DNA of 64,000 bases, taken from the NCBI GenBank assembly GCA_036265005.1, contig DATAPW010000374.1, positions 1 to 64,000 on the forward strand, given 5' to 3'. How positions within the stretch are numbered: position 1 is the stretch's first letter; every line of letters begins with the position of its first letter. Of this stretch, positions 18,448 to 29,138 are shown one piece after another. The notes below the pieces were generated by a model. The model searched no databases, was not told the DNA's origin, and saw only the letters and a program-made list of their open reading frames with translations. Both the position numbers and the translations under genes were made by a program. This stretch comes from JAMXLO01 sp036265005 (lineage in GTDB: Bacteria; Pseudomonadota; Alphaproteobacteria; Acetobacterales; Acetobacteraceae).

Positions 18448-18531
18448 GCAATCGCGGGCGGAACAGAATACCGGTACGCTCGCCTCGACTACTGTCTTTC
18501 CCCGCCACCCTCCAGTCAGGGACGAACTGAA

Positions 18532-19005
18532 ATGAACAGCAAGATTCTCGGCGCGTTGGCCGTCGTCGCCCTGTTGGCGGCGTGCGCGGACAAGAATAGC
18601 GGTGCCCAGACGGGCTCGGGTGCGGCCGCGGCGACGTCCGGACCTGCCCCGGGCAGCGAGGAGGATCTGGTCGCCAATGTCGGCGACCGCGTATTCTTTG
18701 CGTTCAACCAGTCGGGCCTGCAGCCCGACGCAAGGGCGACGCTCGACAAGCAGTCCAGCTGGCTGGCCAAGTACCCGCAGGTGAACGTGCAGGTAGCTGG
18801 CAACTGCGACGACCGCGGCACCGAGGAATACAACCTGGCGCTCGGCCAGCGCCGCGCCAACTCCAGCCGCGACTATCTGGTCGCGCGTGGCGTCCCGAGC
18901 ACGCGGATCAGCACGATCAGCTATGGCAAGGACCGTCCGACGGCGTTGGGCGACAACGAGCAGGCCTGGGCGCAGAACCGCAACACGATCACTTCGGTTC
19001 GCTGA
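18532..19005 (+). CDS. pal: Peptidoglycan-associated lipoprotein Pal
   Basis: A 157-residue lipoprotein. The signal peptide ends in a lipobox, LLAAC, with Cys at about residue 20. After a Gly/Ala/Ser linker the OmpA-like domain begins VGDRVFFAFNQSGLQPDAR and contains the peptidoglycan-binding DDRGTEEYNLALGQRRA (Asp and Arg anchoring diaminopimelate). The usual GHCDERGT reads GNCDDRGT here. It sits in the outer membrane, bound to peptidoglycan, and is the partner of TolB and TolA. A good hairpin terminator follows. Confidence 0.94.
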   Translation: MNSKILGALAVVALLAACADKNSGAQTGSGAAAATSGPAPGSEEDLVANVGDRVFFAFNQSGLQPDARATLDKQSSWLAKYPQVNVQVAGNCDDRGTEEYNLALGQRRANSSRDYLVARGVPSTRISTISYGKDRPTALGDNEQAWAQNRNTITSVR

Positions 19006-19050
19006 GGCTGGCAGCACGGCTGACCTGCGGCATCCTGGTGCGATCCCTAT

Positions 19051-19079
19051 CCGGCGGCCCTTGGCCGCCGGTTTCGTTT
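19051..19079 (+). terminator. Intrinsic terminator after pal
   Basis: CCGGCGGCC and GGCCGCCGG form a perfect 9-bp stem with a CTT loop, followed by TTTCGTTT. It lies 46 nt after the pal stop and before cpoB. Confidence 0.7.
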
Positions 19080-19167
19080 CTGCGTCGGCTGCCATATGAC
19101 CGCCAGTGTCTGTCGTCATAGGCCGATCATCCAGTGCCGCCGCGCGAACGCGGTGAGGAGAGCCAGC

Positions 19168-20100
19168 ATGAGTATCTTGTCGGCAAAGCGCTTCATCATG
19201 GTGCTCGTCTTGCCAATTGCCCTGGCATCTTTTGGCCAGCCGACGAGGGCCCAGATGCAGAGCCGGGAGGCGATCGCACTGCAGAACCAGCTGCTCGATC
19301 TACAGCGCCAGGTGCAACAGCTACAGGACCAGGCAGGACGGGGCGGGGGCTCTCCGACCTATCTGGGTCGCGGCGGATACCCTCCGCCAACCGCTGGCAG
19401 CAGTGACTTGTTGACGCAATTGCTCGCCCGGGTGGACGCGCTTGAGGAACAGGTTCGACAACTGCGGGGGCGGGTGGACGAAACCCAGAACCAGGTGCAG
19501 CGACAGGGAGCTGACCTTGGTAAGCGCATCGACGATCTGGCGTTCCAGACCGGGAACCCCGGCGCCGGCGGTCAGCAGCAAGGTGGGCCGCCTGCGCCGG
19601 CCCTGGCACCCATGGGGCCTTCGGGTAGCCCGACGTTCATGCCACCGCCAAGCAGCCTCGGCGGCCAGCCGGCTCCTCCGCTGCAATCCAATGCGCCCAA
19701 CGGTCCGGTCCCACGTACGCCGGAGATTGCCATGCAGGAAGGCAATGCTGCGCTCGCCCGGCGCGACTACGCAGCGGCTGAACGGGCTGCCCGGGAAGTG
19801 CTCACCGGCAACCGCACCTCGCCGCGGGCCTACGATGCGCAGTTCCTGCTGGCCGAGGCTCTGACCGGCGAGCGGCAATATTCGCAGGCGGCGATTGCCT
19901 ATGACGACACCTACAATCGGGCGCGCAAAGGGGTCCACGCACAGGACGCTCTGCTGGGGTTGGCCAACTCGCTGACTGCGATCAACGAAAAAAAGGCCGC
20001 TTGTGATACGCTGGTGAAGCTTCGGGCGGAATATCCGAGCCCACGCCCGGATTTGCGCGAGGCAATCACCGCATCAACGCAACGCGCCGGATGTCGATAG
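19168..20100 (+). CDS. cpoB: Tol-Pal accessory protein CpoB (YbgF)
   Basis: A 310-residue periplasmic protein that links peptidoglycan synthesis to outer-membrane constriction. The signal peptide MSILSAKRFIMVLVLPIAL cleaves near AQM, followed by a trimerising coiled coil (ALQNQLLDLQRQVQQLQDQ) and a second (VDALEEQVRQLRGRVDETQN), a Pro/Gly-rich linker of about 70 residues, and C-terminal TPR repeats (AREVLTGNRTSPRAYDAQFL onward). ATG 19168 follows GAGGAG. Longer frames into the terminator region are unsupported. Confidence 0.92.
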   Translation: MSILSAKRFIMVLVLPIALASFGQPTRAQMQSREAIALQNQLLDLQRQVQQLQDQAGRGGGSPTYLGRGGYPPPTAGSSDLLTQLLARVDALEEQVRQLRGRVDETQNQVQRQGADLGKRIDDLAFQTGNPGAGGQQQGGPPAPALAPMGPSGSPTFMPPPSSLGGQPAPPLQSNAPNGPVPRTPEIAMQEGNAALARRDYAAAERAAREVLTGNRTSPRAYDAQFLLAEALTGERQYSQAAIAYDDTYNRARKGVHAQDALLGLANSLTAINEKKAACDTLVKLRAEYPSPRPDLREAITASTQRAGCR

Positions 20101-20173
20101 CAACGAGGGGACACGCATCTCGCTGACCACGGATCTCCGATCGCCCGTCGGTGCCGCGGAGTTTGCCGCGACG

Positions 20174-21409
20174 ATGGCATCGCTTGGTCCGTTCGAGCCG
20201 GCGCCGCGGCTTGCTGCGGGCGTGTCCGGCGGGCCCGACAGCCTGGCGCTTGCAGTGCTGACCGATGAGTGGGTGCGTGGCCTGGGCGGCTCATTGCTTG
20301 CCTTGATCGTCGATCATGGGCTGCGGACCGACTCGGGCGTGGAGGCGGCGCAGGCGGCCGCGCGCCTGGAAGCGCGAGGGATTGCGGCGCGGGTGCTGAG
20401 GATCGACGGCCTGGTGCGCGGTCCCGCCCTGGCCGAGCGCGCGCGCAAAGCTCGACTTGCAGCCCTGGTCACCGCCTCCGCCGGACACGGCATCTTGCAT
20501 CTCTTGCTCGGCCACCATGCCGGCGACCAAGCCGAGACCGTGTTGATCCGCTCGTTTGGCGGCAGTGGCCCGGCTGGTCTTGCCGGCATGGCGGCGCTCG
20601 TGGAAACGCAGTGGCTGCGTATTTTGCGCCCGCTGCTCGCGGTCCCGCCCGCGAGGCTGCGGGCGACTTTGCTGGCCACCCACATGCCATGGGCGGAGGA
20701 CCCCTCGAATGCCGATCGGGCGGCGCTGCGCCCGCGCCTGCGACAGCTGCGGGGCGACCGCGCGGGGGGCGGGACGGCGACCGCTGCACTGATTGATGCC
20801 GCCGCTGCGGCGGGCCGGCAACGTGCCGACAGCGAAGCGAATGTCGCCGCCGTCCTGGCGGAACGTGCGTCCCTGCGCCCGGAGGGCTACGCCGTGTTGT
20901 CCGCCGGACCTGTGATGCCGGCTGCGCTGTCGGCCCTGCTGCAGACTATCGGTGGCGCGGCATTCCCGCCGCCCGGCAAGTCAGTCGGCGACCTTGCGGC
21001 GATGCCCCGGCCGGCGACCTTGGCCGGCGTTCGGCTGCTGCCGGCTGGTCGGCTGGGGCCAGGGTTTCTGCTGGTGAGGGAAGCCGCTGCGATGGCACCG
21101 GACATTCCGGCGATGGGCGGCGGGATCTGGGATGGCCGGTTTCGCATCGACATGCAAGTCCAGCTTCCGTCTGGCGCGACGCTGGGTGCACTAGGCTCCG
21201 ACGCTGCCCGCATGCGCAGGATCTCGCCCTTGCCTGCCGCGGTGCTGCGGGCGCTGCCGGCGATCAGGCTGGGTCCAGCCCTTCTCGCCGTTCCGCACCT
21301 GGCTTATCCTGATCCCCAGGCTGGTGCCCGCTGTTCTGTGGTTTTCTGTCCGCCACGATCCGCCGCAGCGGCGGCGTTCCAGGTGGCAAACGCGTTTGGG
21401 GATGCATGA
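20174..21409 (+). CDS. tilS: tRNA(Ile)-lysidine synthase
   Basis: A 411-residue N-type ATP pyrophosphatase that converts the CAU anticodon wobble C to lysidine. The PP-loop is VSGGPDSLALAVL near residue 16; ALIVDHGLRTDSG and LGHHAGDQAETVLIRSFGGS follow in the expected order, then WAEDPSNADR. ATG 20174 is the first standard start, but the frame stays open upstream and encodes plausible TilS-like residues (SPVGAAEFAATMASLGPFEP), so the true start may be a rare codon near 20120 behind GAGGGGA. Confidence 0.92.
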   Translation: MASLGPFEPAPRLAAGVSGGPDSLALAVLTDEWVRGLGGSLLALIVDHGLRTDSGVEAAQAAARLEARGIAARVLRIDGLVRGPALAERARKARLAALVTASAGHGILHLLLGHHAGDQAETVLIRSFGGSGPAGLAGMAALVETQWLRILRPLLAVPPARLRATLLATHMPWAEDPSNADRAALRPRLRQLRGDRAGGGTATAALIDAAAAAGRQRADSEANVAAVLAERASLRPEGYAVLSAGPVMPAALSALLQTIGGAAFPPPGKSVGDLAAMPRPATLAGVRLLPAGRLGPGFLLVREAAAMAPDIPAMGGGIWDGRFRIDMQVQLPSGATLGALGSDAARMRRISPLPAAVLRALPAIRLGPALLAVPHLAYPDPQAGARCSVVFCPPRSAAAAAFQVANAFGDA

Positions 21410-21559
21410 CGGGGCGAGACACCCTATGTTCACATGACTTCATGCCGCCGGTTCATCGATCCTCGGCGTCCGGTGGGGCTACTCTGATGGTGGCGACCGA
21501 CCCCGGATCGGTGTCCGGCTCAGGCTTGGCGTGCACCGCGTGGACGTGAGCGAATAGAA

Positions 21560-23488
<1,929 letters not shown>

Positions 23489-23499
23489 CCGATATCGTC

Positions 23500-23521
23500 A
23501 TGGCGGGCGAAGGCCCGCCAT
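23500..23521 (+). terminator. Hairpin between ftsH and folP
   Basis: ATGGCGGGC and GCCCGCCAT form a 9-bp perfect stem with a GAAG loop 11 nt after the ftsH stop. Only a weak T-rich stretch (CTCTTTTCC) follows, so it may attenuate transcription or stabilise the 3' end rather than fully terminate. Confidence 0.45.
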
Positions 23522-23576
23522 CCACTCTTTTCCTGATGGCCGCGCCCAAGATGCAGGTGGCGCTCCTTTGCCCGCG

Positions 23577-24401
23577 ATGATGATGCGGCGCTGGGCCGGC
23601 CTCAGCCTTGATCGCGCCCGCGTCATGGGCGTGCTGAACGTCACTCCCGACAGCTTCAGTGACGGCGGCGATTTTCTTGATCCGGGTGCGGCCATCGCTG
23701 CCGGTCTCGCCATGGGCGAGGCCGGCGCCGACATCATTGACGTGGGTGGCGAGAGTACCCGACCCCGGTCTGATCCGACCTCAGCCGCGGAGGAGCAGGC
23801 GCGCATCCTGCCAGTCATCCGCGGCCTCGCGGGCGCCGGGCTCTGCGTTTCGATCGACACCCGACACGCCTCCACCATGGAAGCCGCGCTGGATGCCGGT
23901 GCAGCCATCGTCAACGATGTATCGGCGCTCTCCCACGACCCCGGGGCTGCTCCGGTGGTTGCCGCCCGCGGCTGTTCGGTCGTCCTGATGCACATGCGTG
24001 GTACCCCAGCCACCATGCACGCAGAATCCCACTACGACGACGTGGTCCAGGACGTCCGACGCGAACTGTCCGAGCGCATCGCCGCAGCCCACCGAGCCGG
24101 CATTGCAGCGGATCGGATCGCGATCGACCCCGGTATCGGCTTCGCCAAAAAGGCCGGACAGTCGATGGAACTGCTTCGCCGCCTGCCGGAATTATCCTCC
24201 CTCGGCTGCCCGATCCTCGTCGGCGTGTCCCGCAAATCCTTTATGGCGACCGTGACCGGCGAGGCCGAACCGCGTCGGCGGCTGCCTGGCTCGCTCGCCG
24301 CGGGCCTGTTCGCCCTGTCGCGCGGCGCGGCCATTCTGCGAGTGCACGATGTGGCTGAAACCATTCAGGCGATCAGGGTCTGGCTGGCTATATCTGCTTG
24401 A
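23577..24401 (+). CDS. folP: Dihydropteroate synthase
   Basis: A 274-residue TIM-barrel enzyme joining pterin pyrophosphate and p-aminobenzoate, the sulfonamide target. Signatures are VMGVLNVTPDSFSDGG near residue 16, DIIDVGGESTRPRSDP near 51, VSIDTRHAS, IVNDVSAL, VLMHMRGTPATM, DPGIGFAKKAGQSMELL and VGVSRKSFM. The start is one of three consecutive ATGs at 23577, 23580 or 23583. It lies between ftsH and glmM as in many alphaproteobacteria. Confidence 0.95.
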   Translation: MMMRRWAGLSLDRARVMGVLNVTPDSFSDGGDFLDPGAAIAAGLAMGEAGADIIDVGGESTRPRSDPTSAAEEQARILPVIRGLAGAGLCVSIDTRHASTMEAALDAGAAIVNDVSALSHDPGAAPVVAARGCSVVLMHMRGTPATMHAESHYDDVVQDVRRELSERIAAAHRAGIAADRIAIDPGIGFAKKAGQSMELLRRLPELSSLGCPILVGVSRKSFMATVTGEAEPRRRLPGSLAAGLFALSRGAAILRVHDVAETIQAIRVWLAISA

Positions 24402-24472
24402 ATGCTGGCAATGCTTCCATTGCCGCGGCGGCGCAGGCAACATGTGCCTTTAGCAAGCACGGTGGAGAGACG

Positions 24473-25843
24473 ATGACGCGTGTCAGGCGCCTTTTTGGAA
24501 CCGACGGCATCCGAGGCACGGCGAACACCGATCCGATGACCGCCGAGACGGCGCTGCGCCTGGGCCAGGCGGCCGGGCTGTTGTTCACCCGCGGGGACCA
24601 TCGCCACAAGGTGGTGATTGGCAAGGACACGCGACTGTCCGGCTACATGATCGAGCCGGCACTGACCGCAGGTTTCATTGGCGCCGGCATGGATGTCACG
24701 CTGGTCGGCCCACTGCCCACCCCTGCGATCGCCATGCTGACCCGCAGCCTGCGTGCAGATCTCGGCGTAATGATCTCCGCGTCGCATAACCCATTCGAGG
24801 ACAACGGCATCAAGCTGTTCGGGCCAGAGGGTTTCAAGCTGAGCGATGAGACGGAACTCGAGATCGAGGCGCTGATGGCGACCGATATCGGGCACCGCCT
24901 CGCTGCGCCTGGCTCGCTTGGGCGTGCTGCCCGCCTGGATGACGCAGCCGGCCGGTATATCGAGGCTGCCAAGGCCAGCTTCCCACGTGGCCTGCGGCTC
25001 GACGGCCTGAAGATCGTAGTGGATTGTGCGCATGGCGCGGCGTACCGCGTCGCGCCCACGGTGCTATGGGAATTAGGCGCAACCGTCATCCCGGTCGGGG
25101 TCTCGCCAGACGGCTTCAACATCAACCGCGGCTGTGGCTCGACTGTGCCGGAATTCCTCTGCGCCCAAGTGGTGGAACATGGCGCGCAGCTTGGCATCGC
25201 GCTGGATGGCGACGCCGATCGCCTGCTGATCGCCGATGAGAAGGGCGACCTGATCGACGGCGACCAGATCCTTGCGCTGGTCGCCCAGTCGTGGGCGGGC
25301 AATGGCAGGCTGCGTGGCGACGGCATCGTCGCCACGGTGATGTCCAACCTCGGGCTGGAGCGTTTCCTTGCCGGGCAGGGCCTGGCCATGCACCGCACCC
25401 AGGTGGGCGATCGCTATGTCGCCGAGAGGATGCGCCAGGCCGGCATGAACCTCGGCGGCGAGCAGTCGGGCCATCTGATCCTGTCGGACTTCGCGACCAC
25501 CGGCGATGGGCTGGTTGCCGCCTTGCAGGTGCTGGCAGTCATTGTTGAACAGGAGCGTTCGGCGCGCGAGGTTTGCCGCGTGTTCACGCCGTTGCCGCAG
25601 CTCTTGAAGAACGTCCGGTTCGCCGGCGCATCGCCATTGCGCAACAAGCGCATCCAGCAGGCAATCGCGGCGGCGGAAGCAACACTGGACGGATCCGGTC
25701 GACTGCTGATCCGTGAAAGTGGTACCGAGCCGCTGATCCGTGTCATGGCCGAGGCCGAGGACCATGCGCTGATCGGTCGCGTGGTGGACGAATTGTGCGA
25801 CATGATCGCCGCGGCCACGCAGGCGCGCGAGCACGCCGACTGA
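24473..25843 (+). CDS. glmM: Phosphoglucosamine mutase
   Basis: A 456-residue enzyme converting glucosamine 6-phosphate to the 1-phosphate for UDP-GlcNAc and hence peptidoglycan and LPS. RLFGTDGIRGTAN opens the protein, MISASHNPFEDNGIKLF carries the phosphoserine (second Ser, about residue 104), ALDGDADRLLIADEKG is the metal-binding loop, GEQSGHLI the sugar-binding loop, and RESGTEPLIRVMAE the phosphate-binding loop. ATG 24473 follows GGTGGAGAG. Its TGA overlaps the thiD ATG as TGATG. Confidence 0.96.
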   Translation: MTRVRRLFGTDGIRGTANTDPMTAETALRLGQAAGLLFTRGDHRHKVVIGKDTRLSGYMIEPALTAGFIGAGMDVTLVGPLPTPAIAMLTRSLRADLGVMISASHNPFEDNGIKLFGPEGFKLSDETELEIEALMATDIGHRLAAPGSLGRAARLDDAAGRYIEAAKASFPRGLRLDGLKIVVDCAHGAAYRVAPTVLWELGATVIPVGVSPDGFNINRGCGSTVPEFLCAQVVEHGAQLGIALDGDADRLLIADEKGDLIDGDQILALVAQSWAGNGRLRGDGIVATVMSNLGLERFLAGQGLAMHRTQVGDRYVAERMRQAGMNLGGEQSGHLILSDFATTGDGLVAALQVLAVIVEQERSAREVCRVFTPLPQLLKNVRFAGASPLRNKRIQQAIAAAEATLDGSGRLLIRESGTEPLIRVMAEAEDHALIGRVVDELCDMIAAATQAREHAD

Positions 25844-26643
25844 TGCATGGCCGCGTGCTGGTGATCGCCGGCTCGGATTCCGGCGGCGGCGCCGGCATTC
25901 AGGCTGACATCAAGACCATAACGGCGTTTGGTGCCTACGCCGCCACCGCCGTCACCGCGCTCACCGCGCAGAACACGTTGGGCGTGCATGCAGTGCACTT
26001 GGTGCCATCGGAATTGGTCGACCGGCAGATCTCCGTGGTGCTCGACGATATCGGCGCAGACGTGGTGAAGACCGGCATGCTCGGCAACGCCGCAACGATC
26101 GAGGTGATCTGCGACACGCTGATGCGGCATGCGGAAGGCGTGCCGATGGTGGTTGATCCGGTGATGGTGGCGACGACGGGGGCACGACTGCTGGCCCCGG
26201 ATGCGCTGGCGGCGCTGAAGCGTCGGCTGCTGCCGCTGGCCGGCATGATCACACCGAACCTTCCCGAAGCCGAAGTGCTGGCCGAAATGGCGATTTCCGA
26301 CGTTGCCGGGATGCATAGGGCGGCGCGCGCGATGCTGGCGCTTGGGGTGCCCGCTGTACTGCTGAAGGGTGGCCACCTGCCCGGCGAGCAGGTGGTGGAC
26401 CTGCTGGCAACGGCCGATGGCGTCGAGGAATTCGTCGCATCGCGGATTGCGTCGCGGCACACACATGGCACCGGCTGCACACTGGCCAGTGCGGTGGCGG
26501 CGTGCCTGGCGCAGGGCGTCGGACTTCGCGATGCGGTCATCCGTGCGCGGGCGTATGTGCGGGCGGCGATTGCGGCCGCGCCTGGGCTGGGCGCCGGACA
26601 TGGGCCGCTGAACCACGCGGTCGGCGTGGGTAGCGGCGGGTGA
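25843..26643 (+). CDS. thiD: Hydroxymethylpyrimidine/phosphomethylpyrimidine kinase
   Basis: A 266-residue ribokinase-fold enzyme that makes HMP pyrophosphate for thiamine synthesis. VIAGSDSGGGAGIQADIKTI at residues 6-25 is the substrate-binding hallmark, with DPVMVATTGARLL, TPNLPEAEVLAE, VLLKGGHL and the catalytic-Asp region HTHGTGCTLASAVAA. It overlaps the glmM stop by 1 nt and is translationally coupled to it. The other thiamine gene in the window, thiE, lies in a separate unit at 1332-1982. Confidence 0.95.
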   Translation: MHGRVLVIAGSDSGGGAGIQADIKTITAFGAYAATAVTALTAQNTLGVHAVHLVPSELVDRQISVVLDDIGADVVKTGMLGNAATIEVICDTLMRHAEGVPMVVDPVMVATTGARLLAPDALAALKRRLLPLAGMITPNLPEAEVLAEMAISDVAGMHRAARAMLALGVPAVLLKGGHLPGEQVVDLLATADGVEEFVASRIASRHTHGTGCTLASAVAACLAQGVGLRDAVIRARAYVRAAIAAAPGLGAGHGPLNHAVGVGSGG

Positions 26644-26644
26644 T

Positions 26645-26673
26645 CGATGGGTATCGCTCTGCTCAACCCATCG
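26645..26673. terminator. Hairpin between convergent thiD and VWA genes
   Basis: CGATGGGT pairs with ACCCATCG across a 13-nt loop in the 41-nt gap between two convergent genes. There is no T-run on either strand, so it is a probable bidirectional, possibly Rho-assisted, stop. Confidence 0.45.
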
Positions 26674-26684
26674 CCCATGCCGCT

Positions 26685-28058
26685 TCAGGCCGCGTCTTTA
26701 AGCAGGTCGGTGACCACGCGCTCCAGATGACGCAGCGTGTTGCACACCGTCACCACGTTGCAGTACGGCTTGTAGCGGAACATATCGGAATCGCCGGTAC
26801 CCCAGGCTGAGCGGAATTCCGGATTCAGCCAGATGATGCGCTTTGCCCGCTGCGACAGGCGCTGCATGATCTCGGTACGCGGATCGGTGCGATTGCCGCG
26901 TGCATCGCCCAGGATGATGATCGTCGTCTTGTTCGATACGAGCTTCATCCAGCCATCCTCGAAATCCGCGAGCGAGTTGCCGTAATTGGAAGACCCGAAG
27001 CCGATCATGTGCATGATCTTGGCGATCGCGGTTTCCACCGGTGCGGCTTCCAGGATGTCGCTGACCTCGATCAGGCTGCCGGCGAAGGCGAATGAGCGGA
27101 TATCCTTCAACGCCTCGTTCAGCGCATAGAGAAACATCAGCAGGAACTGTGCCATTGCGGCGACGGACCCTGACACATCGCACAGCACCAGGACGCGGGG
27201 CTTTTCGATGCGCTTCTGCTTCCACACGGTGATGAACGGCACGCCGCCCCAGCCCATGTTGCGGCGAATCGTACGGCGCGCATCCAGTTGACCGCGCAAC
27301 CGGCGCCGCCGCGTCTTGGCGTAGCGGGCAGCAAGCCGCTTCGCCATCGCGCGAACCAGGATGCGCATCCGATCCAGGTCGCGGCGCTCAAGGTTGGACA
27401 GGCGGGCGGATTTCAACAGCTCTTCGCGGAACTTTTCCGTCTCACCGCGAGCGAACAGCAGCAGGTTGCGTTCGACCAGGTCGCGTGCCTGATCGCGCAG
27501 TGCCTCGATACGGTTCTCCAGGCGATCGGCGGCAGCGTGTTGGTCGTCCTTGCGCAGTGCGTCGGTGTCGCGTTCCACCTGGCGCAGGCCCATCCGGTCC
27601 AGGATGCGCCGGGCATAGAGATTCTTCTGGGTGAAGAAGCGAATGTTTTGAATGCCGGAGTCGCGGGCTGCCTGTTCCATCGCGGTTGCCAAAGCCGCGC
27701 GGTCGTCGTTCAGCAGCATCTGTGACAGCGAGGTGCCACTACTGCCGCCCATGCCCTCGCTGCCGAAGCCGAACTGCGCCGGTGAGTTCGTCGGATCGCT
27801 GCTCGGGTCGTCGTCTTCCTGCGCGATGCTGTCGCGCCTGAAGTACAGATCGAAGCATTCGCTGAACAGGTTCTTCTCGTCAGGCGTCTTCGCGAGCACG
27901 AGCGACAGCGTGTCCTTCAGCACCGCGCGATCGGAGAATCCGATGATCTGCACCGCGCGCGCTGCGTCGATGCCTTCGGCGGCGGAGACGCGCATGCCGG
28001 CGCTGCGCGCGGCCTGGAGGAATTGGCGAAGCGGTTCGCTGGGGGAGCCCGCCGTCAC
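26685..28058 (-). CDS. VWA-domain protein, CoxE-like
   Basis: A 457-residue VWA/CoxE-type protein. The N-terminal half is helical (EPLRQFLQAARSAGMRVSAA and later FSECFDLYFRR), followed by a very basic stretch (RLAARYAKTRRRRLRGQLDA), then the von Willebrand A domain with the MIDAS DVSGSVAAM and further metal residues in GSSNYGNSLADF and ILGDARGNRTDPR. CoxE-like proteins work with a MoxR ATPase to mature or activate target enzymes, in the best case CO dehydrogenase. GTG 28058 overlaps the MoxR stop as GTGA. Confidence 0.88.
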   Translation of the reverse strand: MTAGSPSEPLRQFLQAARSAGMRVSAAEGIDAARAVQIIGFSDRAVLKDTLSLVLAKTPDEKNLFSECFDLYFRRDSIAQEDDDPSSDPTNSPAQFGFGSEGMGGSSGTSLSQMLLNDDRAALATAMEQAARDSGIQNIRFFTQKNLYARRILDRMGLRQVERDTDALRKDDQHAAADRLENRIEALRDQARDLVERNLLLFARGETEKFREELLKSARLSNLERRDLDRMRILVRAMAKRLAARYAKTRRRRLRGQLDARRTIRRNMGWGGVPFITVWKQKRIEKPRVLVLCDVSGSVAAMAQFLLMFLYALNEALKDIRSFAFAGSLIEVSDILEAAPVETAIAKIMHMIGFGSSNYGNSLADFEDGWMKLVSNKTTIIILGDARGNRTDPRTEIMQRLSQRAKRIIWLNPEFRSAWGTGDSDMFRYKPYCNVVTVCNTLRHLERVVTDLLKDAA

Positions 28059-29032
28059 ACCGGCAGCCCCGCTTCCTGCCTCGCCTTCTGCGTGAGGCTG
28101 GCGATCTGCTTGTTTGCCACCTCGATATCCGCCTCGAACTTCAGCAGCACGTTCAGCGTGTCATGCACCAACTCGGTGTCAAGTGCCGCGGCGTGCAGCA
28201 GCACCAGCACACGCGCCCAGTCGATCGTCTCGCTGACCGACGGTAACTTCTTCAGGTCCAGCGTGCGCAGTTGTTGCACGAATGCCACCAACTCGCGGCG
28301 CAGGCTGGTCTCGATGCCCGGCACGCGCGATTCGATGATGCGGCCTTCCAGCCTGGCATCCGGGAAGCCGATATGCAGGTGCAGGCAGCGACGCTTCAGC
28401 GCATCGCCCAGGTCGCGTGTGCTGTTCGACGTCAACAGGACAATCGGCGCCACCACCGCACCGACGGTGCCGATCTCCGGAATGGTCACCTGGTAGTCCG
28501 ACAAAATCTCCAGCAGGAACGCCTCGAATTCCTGGTCCGACTTGTCGATCTCGTCGATCAGCAGCACCGCGCCACCTGGCTCCTGCAGCGCGCGCAGCAG
28601 CGGACGCGGCTCCAGGAACTGGCGCGAGAAGAAGATGTCGCCGAAGGCGTGCAGTTTCTCGAGCGCGGCGGGCAGCGTGTCGGCAATGCCCATCACGTCA
28701 CCGATTTTGTCCTTCAGGATCTGGGTGTAGAGCAACTGCTTGCCGTATTTCCATTCATACAGCGCTTTCGCCTCGTCCAGACCCTCGTAGCACTGCATGC
28801 GGATTAGCGTCAGGTCGAGGAACGTCGCCACCGACTTCGCCAGCTCGGTCTTGCCGACGCCGGCGGGGCCTTCCACCAGGATCGGTTTCTGCAGATGCTG
28901 GGCGAGATAGACGGCGGTGGCGATCTGCCGGCTGGGGATGTAGCCGACCGACGCCAGGCCCTGTTCCACCGCCTCAATCGAAGAAAGTCTGCGCGCGGCC
29001 GGCTGGGCCAACGGCGCTCCTGCGTCTGGCAT
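28055..29032 (-). CDS. MoxR-family AAA+ ATPase, CoxD-like
   Basis: A 325-residue MoxR ATPase: Walker A LVEGPAGVGKTELAKS near residue 52, the MoxR-typical QCYEGLDEAKALYEWKYGKQ, Walker B AVLLIDEIDKSDQEFE, sensor-1 VLLTSNSTRDL and the arginine finger region KRRCLHLHIGFPD. It is first in a two-gene operon with the overlapping VWA gene, the standard chaperone pair. ATG 29032 follows GGAG; a perfect 32-bp palindrome begins 12 nt further upstream. A candidate client, the orphan molybdopterin hydroxylase, lies at 36100-38427. Confidence 0.92.
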   Translation of the reverse strand: MPDAGAPLAQPAARRLSSIEAVEQGLASVGYIPSRQIATAVYLAQHLQKPILVEGPAGVGKTELAKSVATFLDLTLIRMQCYEGLDEAKALYEWKYGKQLLYTQILKDKIGDVMGIADTLPAALEKLHAFGDIFFSRQFLEPRPLLRALQEPGGAVLLIDEIDKSDQEFEAFLLEILSDYQVTIPEIGTVGAVVAPIVLLTSNSTRDLGDALKRRCLHLHIGFPDARLEGRIIESRVPGIETSLRRELVAFVQQLRTLDLKKLPSVSETIDWARVLVLLHAAALDTELVHDTLNVLLKFEADIEVANKQIASLTQKARQEAGLPV

Positions 29033-29043
29033 AGAGGCTCCAA

Positions 29044-29075
29044 TCGAGAATGCTACCCATGGGTAGCATTCTCGA
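29044..29075. promoter_or_regulatory. Perfect 32-bp palindrome in a divergent promoter region
   Basis: Sixteen bases either side of the centre at 29059/29060 (core CTACCCATGGGTAG) are exactly complementary, with no loop. It lies between the MoxR start (29032, minus) and the acyl-CoA dehydrogenase start (29139, plus). A perfect, loopless palindrome between divergent genes is more like a dimeric repressor operator than a terminator. No regulator gene is adjacent. Confidence 0.6.
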
Positions 29076-29138
29076 GCCGATTGCCAAAGGGGGGCGTGGG
29101 GCTAAGCTTGCGGAGCATTCGCAAAGGGACGGAACGGC

